DNA of 64,000 nucleotides from Allodiplogaster sudhausi (taxonomy: Eukaryota; Nematoda; Chromadorea; Rhabditida; Diplogasteridae): the NCBI GenBank assembly GCA_945643635.1, contig CALZFC010000029.1, positions 1,062,001 through 1,126,000 of the forward strand. The letters run 5' to 3'. The stretch's first letter is position 1. Every line of letters starts with the position of its first letter. The notes under the pieces were generated by a model. It saw nothing but the letters and a program-made list of their open reading frames with translations. It did not search any database and was not told the origin of the DNA. Of this stretch, positions 1 to 9,863 are shown piece by piece. Made by a program: the position numbers and the translations under genes.

Positions 1-71
1 TTTTTTTTTTGCAAAACCCAATGCCCGAAAAATCACATAATCAACGATAGAAAATGCATTTCAGTTTTGTG

Positions 72-933
72 ATGGCTGTGGCGCTTCTATTCTTTGTGTT
101 TGTGCTGCTGTACCCCGCCTTCTCTTTCGGTCTCGAGCTCCGTTTCACATCTACGCCAGTCGTCAAGACATACGGTATTTAAAACAAACAAAAAATCTCT
201 CACTATATCGCTGATTCTCTATTCACTGTCTCACCCTTCCTCTCTGTATCACTCCTTTTCACACTCTTTTTCTCTCTTTAATTTGATATCTTTGTCAATT
301 ATTTGCGTGAGCTCTTGTAGATCTCACTCGCTATCAGCTCGTTGCGAATACATCCGGAATTGAGCAGCTGCCCAACGACGAAATTAATTTCACATTTACG
401 GTATTTTTAATGGCATTCTTAGTTTTATCTTTTTTTCTCTCTAATTGGACCACGTCCTTTTGTATACCCTGCTTATTATCATCATTTCAATCTCTAACAT
501 CCATTTCAGGCATATTCATTAATAAATAACACTTACGAAAAGTTCAACGGCTATCGGACATTGACGGTCGAGGGACGCTCGCAACGCGTCGCTCATCTCG
601 CTTGACGCGTCGCGTATTCATGACGAGCTGCCGGCACTTCATGGCAAAATCCGGCTCGCCGGATTCCAGACGTAAGTCGGCTTCATGATCTGCATCCCTC
701 ATTTTCTTTCTTTCTATTTTACTCTCTTTTTCTCTTAATCCCTCTCCTCTCTCATTGTCAGCTACCGTCCCTGTCTCTCTCCCTCCGCCGCTTGCTCTCT
801 CCACATTTCTCTCCGCCTCATCTTCTCTGCCGCCTATCACCATCCCATCTTCGGCGCGAGTTGTCCACATCAGCTGAATTTCACCCAAGACTACCGAGTC
901 GAATACGCGGACGCGTTTATGCCATTCCATTAA
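72..933 (+). pseudogene. small secreted protein gene, frame-broken (copy 1 of 3)
   Basis: Four exons can be read: 72-174, 321-400, 510-671 and 762-933. Exon 1 starts at an ATG and encodes a signal peptide (MAVALLFFVFVLLYPAFSFG). Exons 1 and 2 join in phase and give LTRYQLVANTSG followed by NDEINFTFT. Exon 3 contains NGYRTLTVEG and later GKIRLAGFQ; exon 4 starts YRPCLSPSAAC and ends PFH with TAA. Exon 3 is 162 nt and about 8 nt shorter, near position 575, than the matching stretch of the copies downstream. As a result its first half and its last half lie in different frames. The last exon is open only in the frame that continues the second half. I do not recognise the family. It is a secreted, N-glycosylatable, cysteine-poor protein by appearance. 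It could be a recent pseudogene, or an unseen alternative splice site could rescue the frame. Confidence 0.5.
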
Positions 934-2332
934 TCACCTGTTAATGGATGCCTATCTTATTTATTACTGCCGTACACACAACATTTTTTCTTTGTTAAAC
1001 TATTTTTTTCATTTTATAATATTACTTACGTTTACAATTTGAATCCTGTCATTGTTTGAAGATAGTTTATCACGCGAATCTCTCCCTAACATAAATTTCG
1101 CTTAGTTTGATGGCCTTTTCTCCTCTGTTCTTTCTTCTTTTCTTTTCTTCAATGCCATCATGTATACGGTCATTCTCATGCATGTATAACGATCTACCTC
1201 TACTTTATTTTATGAACCAAGTTGCCGAATACCGTCTCCCCAGAAAAGTTTTCACTGAAAATGCTCCATATTTGGTAGCGTTGCTAATAAGTTCGCTCCT
1301 TTTAAACCTCTTCTTTTTCGCTATTTTACGCTTCATTTTTTTTCTTTCCAATTAGCGCTGCGCTGATTAATTTTTTAGAACGTTGCCCAAATTCGTTTCG
1401 TCACCTCGTTAGCATGGTGGTCATGAGGCAATCGTAGCGAATTATCCATCCCTCCTACGAAAAACGCTTTGAATTTGCATGGCGAGAAACAACGGTCAGT
1501 CTTACTTATACTTTATTTACGGCATCTGAGTGAGACGCGGGAGAAAAAATTAGCGATAATAGATATGCCAAAAAAATAATAATGAACAAAAGAAACAGTT
1601 AGAATTGCACAGGTAGCTCAGTTAGTATCACGAGACTGCACTAAATACTCGGTTGGAGGAGATAATTGATAGGCCATCAGCTATTTAATGCTATTTACGT
1701 AGCTCGCTTGTTGCTTTTACATGATAATAATAGAGCAGTGATAATGGCAAAGTTGAATATATAATCTTGATTGAAGACTTTTTAGCGAAAAGATCTCGAA
1801 CGAGAAATGTCCGAAACATCCCCGGTGAGCTTGGCTTCACAATTGCCCCATTTTTCTCTCGCTCTCTCGTTATCTTGCTTTCTCTCCCCGATTCTCTCAT
1901 TCTCTCAATTTAAATTTCTCCCTTTATCTCCTCCTTTCTCTCCAGCTCTCTTTCTCTCTCTATCTCTCTGTCTCTCTTTCTCTGTCTCGGTCTCATCTAC
2001 CAATCTTTTCAAAAACCATCTTTTAGAATTCACATTAACCGGCCGCAAGATACCCTCGAATTCCTTTGGGAGCTGCTATGCTTCTTGTAAAAGAAATCGC
2101 CTCATCATTTCATTAGCCGAGGTGATGAGGCGATTTTGTCGAATCGTCCAATACAAAGTACCTATGTATATTTTCTAAAACTCCTCCCTCTCTCTTTCTC
2201 TCTCTCACTCACTCTCTCTCTCTCTCTCTCTCTTTATTCAATATACTCTAACGAAGAAGACACCACACTTTCTGACTTTCTCTCTTCCTACTGATCTCTC
2301 CCTCTTTTCCTGTTATGCCTGAGCTATTGTAG
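934..2332. other. spacer between duplicated gene copies, no gene seen
   Basis: I find no exon-like stretch with convincing splice sites. The stretch holds pyrimidine-rich tracts at 1850-2000 and 2185-2235. It also holds one perfect 12-bp inverted repeat (ATCGCCTCATCA, 2096-2107, against 2123-2134, loop 15 nt). Confidence 0.5.
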
Positions 2333-2740
2333 GTCTTACTGGCTCAGTCGCGAAAGACGAATTTAACCTCAATTTTACGGTATTTTTATTCATTTTTTAC
2401 TTTATTATATTTTCTTATTTGCTCTATATTTTGGGTGAAACCGTTACTATACATTTCATCTTTCCTATCGTTATCATCCATGTTCAGGCACATCCTGGAA
2501 TCAGGAGCACCTACCATTTATTCGGCTATCCGACAGTGACTGTAGAGGGAAGCGCGCTGACACGCAACGCGTCGCTCATCTCGCTTGACGCGTCGCGTGC
2601 TCCTTTCGCGGCGATCTGTCGGAACTTCATGGCAAAATTCGTTTCAGTGGATTCCAGGCGTGAGTCGGCTCCTTGATCACTCGTCTCGTTTTCGTTACTC
2701 CTATTCTCTCTCTCCCTCTTTCGGATTCTCTCTATCCTTT

Positions 2741-2787
<47 letters not shown>

Positions 2788-3328
2788 GACAATCCCTCTC
2801 CTCTCTCAGCTACCGTCCCTGTCTCTCTCCGTCCGCCGGCTGCTCTCTCCTAATGTCGCTCCACTTTGTCTTTTCCTACTGATCTCTCCCTCTTTTCCTG
2901 TTATGCCTGAGCTATTGTAGGTCTTACTGGCTCAGTCGCGAAAGACGAATTTAACCTCAATTTTACGGTATTTTTATTCATTTTTTACTTTATTATATTT
3001 TCTTATTTGCTCTATATTTTGGGTGAAACCGTTACTATACATTTCATCTTTCCTATCGTTATCATCCATGTTCAGGCACATCCTGGAATCAGGAGCACCT
3101 ACCATTTATTCGGCTATCCGACAGTGACTGTAGAGGGAAGCGCGCTGACACGCAACGCGTCGCTCATCTCGCTTGACGCGTCGCGTGCTCCTTTCGCGGC
3201 GATCTGTCGGAACTTCATGGCAAAATTCGTTTCAGTGGATTCCAGGCGTGAGTCGGCTCCTTGATCACTCGTCTCGTTTTCGTTACTCCTATTCTCTCTC
3301 TCCCTCTTTCGGATTCTCTCTATCCTTT

Positions 3329-3369
<41 letters not shown>

Positions 3370-3455
3370 GACAATCCCTCTCCTCTCTCAGCTACCGTCC
3401 CTGTCTCTCTCCGTCCGCCGGCTGCTCTCTCCTAATGTCGCTCCACTTTGTCTTT
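2286..3455. repeat. ~588-bp direct tandem duplication
   Basis: The segment starting CCTACTGATCTCTCC at about 2287 recurs at about 2875, an offset of 588 bp. The two units appear identical except for a (CT)n tract that is 6 nt shorter in the second. Each unit carries the exon set of the secreted-protein gene. The near identity, introns included, implies very recent duplication, gene conversion or an assembly artefact. Confidence 0.9.
2333..2873 (+). pseudogene. truncated tandem copy 2 of the secreted-protein gene
   Basis: Exon equivalents are 2333-2379 (LTGSVAKDEFNLNFT), 2488-2659 (GYPTVTVEGSALTRNASLI...) and a partial last exon from 2810 that is cut at about 2873 by the duplication junction. 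No signal-peptide exon is visible upstream. Exon 3 is 172 nt. That leaves the wrong phase for the last exon that is conserved with copy 1, which needs the frame reading YRPCLSPSAGC. The copy therefore has neither a start nor its own 3' end. It is most simply a non-functional product of the tandem duplication. Confidence 0.5.
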
Positions 3456-3557
3456 TCTGCCATCTATCACCATCCCCTCTTCGGCGCGAGTCGTCCACAG
3501 CAACTGAATGTCACCCGTGACCACCGAATTGAAGTCGTTAACCCAATTGTGCCTTAG
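2921..3557 (+). pseudogene. tandem copy 3 of the secreted-protein gene
   Basis: Exon equivalents are 2921-2967, 3076-3247 and 3392-3557, the last ending NPIVP then TAG. The first two exons match copy 2 base for base as far as I can read, so the duplication is very recent. The last exon keeps the YHHPLFGAS..LNVT pattern seen in copy 1 (YHHPIFGAS..LNFT). Exon 3 has the same 172-nt length and phase problem as copy 2. No separate signal-peptide exon exists; any transcript would have to borrow one from upstream. Family unknown. Confidence 0.5.
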
Positions 3558-5202
3558 AATTAATCACCGATCAATCAATATCATTGCACACAATGTTTTT
3601 TTTAAATCTATGTATCTCTAATTTATTTTCGCTTTAATGACTTTTTTCTTCTCCATTTTCAACTATTATTGGTTGTTTTGAACGAGAATTTATCTAAGAA
3701 ATCTCAACCTGATGTAAATTTTAAATTCCGCTTTGATACCTTTCTCACCTATGTATGTTTTTTTTTCTCATTCTAGCCACAAGAAATTTTTATGGTTGCA
3801 CTTCTATTTAAATCTGACAATGCATAAAATTAGATAACTTTACCTGTGAGGCCGATGAACGTTTGAATGTAATAGCGTACTATTGAAAACTGTCGATTTA
3901 TTGATTGATCAGAAAGTGCGGTATAAATTTCAATGATAATACGAGTATCAGTTCTCTTCCTTCCCTGTGTTAGTCGTGCAACATATATGTATGTACATAT
4001 GTGCGAATTGTGTGTATGTGTGAGATCACGACGAAGAGTATCTTATTATTTGTATATCTTGGTAACTTTATACACGGATGTACATACATGCGGGCGTAAC
4101 TGGGAGGCCTGTCCTCGTTATCCTCTTTACGCGGGGCGGTGGTTCGGCTGCCGCGGACTCCGCTCTTCTTCGCGGAGTCTTCGCACAAGGGGTAAAAAAA
4201 AACAAGGGGTACAAATACCGTATTTTCTCTATTAGAAACCACATGTATTAGAATCCTTTCTAATAGTACTCCTTGAATTTGTCATTGATATCAAACTTTT
4301 AGTGATCACAAGGAAAACTGGTAGAACACAATCCAGTAGAACGCCTTCCTTTAATAGTGTCACTCCCTCGCATGCGAATTGAAAAATAGTATTCCTGGAG
4401 TACCAATAGAGAAAATACATTACTTTCAGAGATAATACTTACTAGTTCCGCCTTAAGAATCTACGATCATTCTTTTTCTTACCTGAAGAGAAGTCCTTTG
4501 AGCGTCTGAGTACTCTCAAGAATCTTGACATCAGTCTATATGACGCGAGAGAGGAAAGAGCCTGGTATACGCAGGCAGACGAGTTACTCTGGAAAATAAA
4601 GAAATTTTTCTTGAAATCAATTTGGGGATGACATATCTGACTATGAAGCTTGTAATTGGACGAGAAAAGAGCGGATAAATCAAAGAGATGGAGAGAGAGA
4701 GAGAGAGAAAGCAAGGGAGGAGAGAGAGGGAGAGAGAGAGAGAGAGAGAGGATTGAGATAGAGGATAGATGAGAAATAGAAATAGATTGTTGCCTTTTTG
4801 GCATAAATAAAAATCGCGAGAGAAAATAAAAGGTAAACATTGGTATATGTAATAAATACCTGGAAATGGACATACACATAGTATATAAATGTATGTATGT
4901 AGGTATTTCTTGTTGGAAAATTTAATTGGAAACGCAAAACAGATAAATTTAAAAGAAAACTGGATAAAATGTATTAAATAATCATAATGTGAGCGAAGAA
5001 GAGTGAAGATGCAGCGAAGTGGCATAAATATCTAGTCGGTCGCTGGCCATCTTCTTCACGTTTTCTCATTATCGGAGATTGGAATACGGATAGCGAAAGA
5101 ATGGGAGGAGTGCTAAACAGGAAACTTGGAGAGGGTGAATGGACAGGGCGGATTGATATATGTTGAAAGAGATAGTAGAGAAAGAGGAAAGAGAGGAAAG
5201 AT

Positions 5203-5245
<43 letters not shown>

Positions 5246-5351
5246 AGAACAGACCGCTAGCGCCAGAGTGACATTGCATCACTGGCGGTGAAGGTCAAGA
5301 TCGCATTTCTAACCATAAAAACGAGAGTTCTGGCTACTTTTATGATAAAAT

Positions 5352-5382
<31 letters not shown>

Positions 5383-5444
5383 GAGAGAGAGCGAAGGAAA
5401 AAGATACAGAAAGAAAAAGAGAAAGAAAGAGCGAGAGAGAGAGC

Positions 5445-5476
<32 letters not shown>

Positions 5477-5814
5477 AACAGAGAGAAAGTAAGAGAGAAA
5501 GAGAGAAAGAGAGAAAGAGCGAAAGAGCGAAATAGATGGTGAGAATATATGGGACCGTTAAAGTAAATGTGCAAGACAAACTGAATCGATGTAGAGAGAA
5601 ACGAAAAGTTAAAGAGAGCAGGTTTTGTGAGAAGTTAACGGTTAATTGTTGCGATTGCCCGAAAACCCGAAAAAAGTCACGTAAAGTGATCACTTTCACA
5701 ATATGTGCTACCTATGTACATATATATATGTATCTCAATGCGTATATCTTTTTCCCTTTCCTTCACTCTCTCTCTCTCAGTCTATCTCTCACTCTCTCTC
5801 TTTCTCTCTCTGTG

Positions 5815-5858
<44 letters not shown>

Positions 5859-5899
5859 ACCGTCTGCTACTAGCAGCTATCGCAACTATGAGTGCCGGA
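3558..5899. other. repeat-rich intergenic region
   Basis: No supportable gene. Contents are the TA-flanked palindromic element at 4220-4418, (GA)n blocks at 4685-4750, 5205-5240 and 5350-5530, and (CT)n blocks at 5765-5860. A short hairpin is present at 4156-4179 (GACTCCGC against GCGGAGTC). Long open frames here are translations of the microsatellites. Confidence 0.5.
4220..4418. mobile_element. ~200-bp MITE-like inverted-repeat element
   Basis: GTATTTTCTCTATT at 4220 is mirrored by AATAGAGAAAATAC ending at 4418. A further imperfect match lies inside (AGTACTCCTTGAAT.. against ..CCTGGAGTACCA). If the termini are read as TTTTCTCTATT, each is flanked by TA, as for Tc1/mariner-type MITEs. There is no coding capacity. 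Family assignment is inference. Confidence 0.5.
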
Positions 5900-5949
5900 T
5901 CATCGATTCAGGTCCTTCTCGATGAACTTGCGCAACTCTTCATCCTCGT
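5900..5949 (-). CDS. possible short terminal exon, minus strand
   Basis: On the minus strand, an AG at 5951-5950 is followed by an open stretch reading DEDEELRKFIEKDLNR and then TGA (5902-5900). The composition is charged and free of simple repeat, unlike its surroundings. At under 17 codons it cannot be assigned, and I could not place an upstream exon. It may be the last exon of a minus-strand gene or a chance frame. Confidence 0.25.
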
Positions 5950-7393
5950 CTTTGCAAATTTTCTTTTATCTTTATCTTTTTTAAAGGTTTTTTTCCCGTT
6001 AAATAATCACTTATAGAAATATAATGAGAGCAATCTGTCTGATAAGAAATAATTAAAATTCTTCTCGACATTGCTGTTTTTCTTCAAAGTATGCGAAGCA
6101 GTTGCCTCTTTATTACTCTTCTTTGCGATTCATCTTGAAAGAGATAAATTATTAACAATATTATTGATTTATAATGTTGACATTATTGTTTGAATGTTGA
6201 TATTATTGACTGATTTTTGGATATTATGTTATTCTCCCTCTTTCCTCCTCCCGGCATGAATTGTCCGCTAGAGTTGTATATGTATCGGTTACTCGGTGAA
6301 CTATTTTTCTTCTTTTCAACGCTAAATCTCTTTTTTCTATGTTTCTCACTCTCTCTCTCTGTATCTCTCTTTCCCTCTTTTTTTACACTTTCCATACTCC
6401 TTTAGTTAACAACACTTGTGCTCAACTTCAGAAAGCAATGCCATGCTAATTTTTAATTCTGCATTGGCGTTAATTTTAGGACAAGAGTGGACAGTATACA
6501 GTAAGAGTGATAGAGAGAGATGGAGAGGGGAAGAGACACAGAGAGAGAGAGACAGAGAGAATTCCTTGCCTGGCTCGATGGAAGAAAGTGTGAGAGGGGA
6601 AAAGAGTTTTTTTTTCAGAGTTGCAACACTAACCCCCCCCCCCCCACAACCGCTTATCGTTCTATTCCTTTCGTTCGCTTTCTTTATCTCTCTCCTGGCT
6701 ACATATTCTATATTCTAGCAGCTTTTCAAACGGTGAAATTTATCCCCTCCTCAACCTCTGTTTCTGCGAATGTCTGTACATGTTCAGATAGCGCCTGTTC
6801 AGTGTCCATTCCACTCTCTCCTCCTTCAATGCCGATGAGGTAAAGCAAAGGCCGCATTGTACATGTTCAAAGAGAATTTGTTTGCGAAAAATTGACTGAT
6901 GCGACGAAACGGATGCCAACTATTTATGTACTAAGAAGCGAGGTATTTATATAGCTATTTTGAATGTTATTCGTCGAATTCTAGAACAGTTAAAACACGT
7001 CTAATGATTAATTTCTGCAACCTTTTTCAAGGATATCAAGAAGTGGAAATCGCTCTATTCTAGATATGACCATTAGAAAGACGAAACGATGATGAGAGCA
7101 ATACGCGCAATACACACTTTAACACCTAAAGCGAATGTCTAAGGACGATTCTATCATTATTGCTGAGAACACTGAAGGAATTTCTGCAAGAAAAAAAAAT
7201 GTTGAATGTGGTCCGCTGAGACGAAGTAGAATTGAGCGGACGGCGAGCGAAGGAGCGAGAGAGACAAAAGTCCGGCCACGAGATCTAAAATAACGAAACT
7301 TGTTGATGAAAAGATGCGTTTATCTTTTACATTTTGGTTCATTCTGGATAGCACAAAAGAAAAAAAGCTCACCTAACTACATACAAGTGATGC
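5950..7393. other. intergenic, no gene seen
   Basis: Contains short (CT)n and (GA)n tracts (6345-6385, 6510-6560) and a C-run at 6632-6645. I see no phase-consistent exons on either strand. Confidence 0.45.
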
Positions 7394-7483
7394 CTACGGC
7401 TGACTCCGGGAAACGGTCTTTAGGTACTCGAAGGTCTCATCATAAATAACCAGCGTTTTGGGCAGTACGACGCCGTCTTTATC
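7394..7483 (-). CDS. probable terminal exon of an unrecognised minus-strand gene
   Basis: The minus strand shows a good acceptor (TTTTTACAG) before 7483. A 29-codon frame follows, reading DKDGVVLPKTLVIYDETFEY then LKTVSRSQP and TAG at 7396-7394. The composition is typical of protein, with no repeat bias. No upstream exon could be found between here and 9.2 kb, so the gene is either fragmentary or has its other exons far away. Function unknown. Confidence 0.35.
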   Translation of the reverse strand, partial: DKDGVVLPKTLVIYDETFEYLKTVSRSQP

Positions 7484-8258
7484 CTGTAAAAACGCGGACA
7501 TTAAAAAACTGTTGTACATAAAAAAAAACTGTTGTCGTGATAAACCTTTTAAAGTAGTGCGGCATAGGTGAGCATTTTATCTCAAATTTAACCCCCCCCC
7601 CCTCATAGGCATCGATTTTGCAGAAAAAATATTTTTGGTACAAGTTACGCACTATAGGGGATGCCCTAATAAACATATCGTGTGGAACTTCTCAAAACGT
7701 ATACCGCATAATGATTGCACAGAACGGAACAAAAATATTGATGATTTTTATAGGGATTTTTATATTTTTATAGGCTATAGAAATGTTACTATAATTTCCT
7801 CATCTTTATCTCCTCCTCTTATTGCAGGGCCAATGACCATTCAATTTTATGATAGCATTCAAATGCAATATTAGCATATTTCGTCATCCGTACTAGTTCC
7901 TTAACTTATTTATTTATTATTCATTCATCAAATAATGATGTGACAACATGTGGAGTGAATGACAAATAAGCTAACAAAAAGCAGGTGAAAAAAGAAACAA
8001 TTGAAATGAAAACAACCATGTATGTATCTTAAAATATAGAAGAGGGAAAGGGGAGGAAAGGAGTAAGAGATTTACAGTAAATAGTAGGAAAACTGAACTT
8101 ATAATTTATTCAGATCAAGAATAGTTAGCTTATGTAGATCAGAATTTGCCAGGGCTCTCTTAAAACATAGATCATCACGGTTAAAGAGTTTTATGTTTCT
8201 TTCTCCTCTTTCTCTCACTCATTCTCTCTTTTGCTCTCTCTCTCACTCATTCTCTCTT

Positions 8259-8297
<39 letters not shown>

Positions 8298-8600
8298 CTT
8301 CAGTCTCTCTCTTGGTTCATTTCGCGTTGGTTCCGGGTGTCAGTCTGTTTTTCGGCCTTGAGGGAGGCAAAGTGCCCCTGTGCAGTTGATATGAGATATG
8401 GCAATAGGGAGAGGATAGCTTGAACGAAGATAGAATAAAAGATCCGTGATTTGTTTCCTGCATTGCCTCTCTCTCCTCCTCTCTCCCTCTCTTTCCCTCT
8501 CTCTCCCTCTCCCTCCCTCTCTCCCCCCCTCTCTCTCTCTGATGTCAGACTCTGTTGACAACTCTCTTGGTTTATCTCGCGCTGGCTCCCCATCTCTTTC

Positions 8601-8644
<44 letters not shown>

Positions 8645-8849
8645 TCTTTCCCTCTCTCTCTCTACAGTCCTTCCCTCATTTCATTTTGGTCTCTCTCTCC
8701 CTCTCACTTCCTGCTCAGTACCTCGTACTCTTCACTCTCATGCTGTCGAGGCAACCTTGTGGATGAATGAGATAGTGTATACAAGAAAAGATAAGTGTAC
8801 GAGAGAGAGTATCAGGTGAGTGGAAGCGAAAGAGAGCTAGAGAAATGTG

Positions 8850-8892
<43 letters not shown>

Positions 8893-9249
8893 AACTTTCT
8901 AGAAAGGAGACTGTCTTGGACTGCATAGACCAAGTGAATTGAGAGTGGGGCGATGATATAATCATTTAGAAGCGAAGGAAATAGGACCGGAGAGGAGATG
9001 AGGATAGAGCGAGATGAGAGAGAGCGAGAGAGAGAGAGGGAGAGAAAGAGATTGAGAGCGAGAGAAAGGGAGAGAGCTAGGGATATTGAGAGAAGAAAAG
9101 GGCGAAAGTGAAAGGAAACAGCGAACTGTATGAGTCTCTTGATATTTCATGATAATACCACAAACTAAGCTAACGGGCATCCCCCCCACAATTAATGCTC
9201 ATTTTGAAGGCGATAGGAAGCAAGGAAACATGTTTATTTCATGAGACAG
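7484..9249. other. intergenic/intronic repeat-rich region
   Basis: No supportable coding exon. It holds several long (CT)n blocks (8190-8300, 8470-8545, 8600-8650) and (GA)n blocks (8850-8890, 9010-9075), with a C-run at 7591-7600. Any upstream exons of the MBF1 gene should lie here or further left, but I could not find them. Confidence 0.45.
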
Positions 9250-9355
9250 GGAAGGCCCGAACCAGCAGATTCTGCAGAAGATGGAGCGCGCCCTTGGAGT
9301 GAAGCTGCGCGGTAACGATATTGTCGCTCCCCTCGCTCCTAAAACCAAGAAATGA
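9250..9355 (+). CDS. mbf-1: MBF1/EDF1 C-terminal exon (or pseudogene fragment)
   Basis: After GAGACAG the frame reads EGPNQQILQKMERALGVKLR, then GNDIVAPLAPKTKK and TGA at 9353-9355. This matches the end of the Cro/C1-type helix-turn-helix domain and the tail of multiprotein bridging factor 1, whose family pattern is GKA(I/V)PN.Q(I/V)L.K.ERA(I/L)G.KLRG.DI..P. MBF1 is a small transcriptional co-activator that bridges bZIP factors and TBP. Compared with the family, about two residues are missing just before PNQQ. A short deletion, an unusual splice site or a retro-fragment could explain that. I could not find the N-terminal part or the rest of the HTH upstream. The homology is convincing; whether the gene is intact is not. 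The transposon that follows begins 9 bp after the stop codon. Confidence 0.65.
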
Positions 9356-9863
9356 TGTCATCTACACACAGAAAACAATTTTGTAGTTTTGGCCGCGGGC
9401 CGAAAAAGGTCAAGGACATTTTGTAGTTTTGGCGCTTTTGGCGCGACCAAAACTACAAAATGGGGTATCGAGGACATTTTGTAGTTTTGCGCACCATGAC
9501 ATGCAGCGTGTTTTCCACGCAAAAAAATGCATTTTGCAACACATATACCTCAATATCTTTGCCATTGTTTGTTTCTTTGGCTTTCTTTTCATTTGCCTGA
9601 GTCATCTGCATTAATATGCTCAAAAAATGGCTGGGTTTTCTCACTATTATCCCCTGCTCCTTCTGTTCTTCTCTGTCTTTCTGAAAGAATAGACATGCGA
9701 CAGCTCAGATGTTGAGAGAATTATGGATTTATGGGCTCTGATCATTTATCTTCGATGATATGTATGTTTTAATACGGCAAGGTAAATGAGGTAATGTTAA
9801 AGAAATTGCATTACTAAAGAGTTATTCGCAAAGTTGAAGTGAGAAAACAATTGGTGAGTGTAA

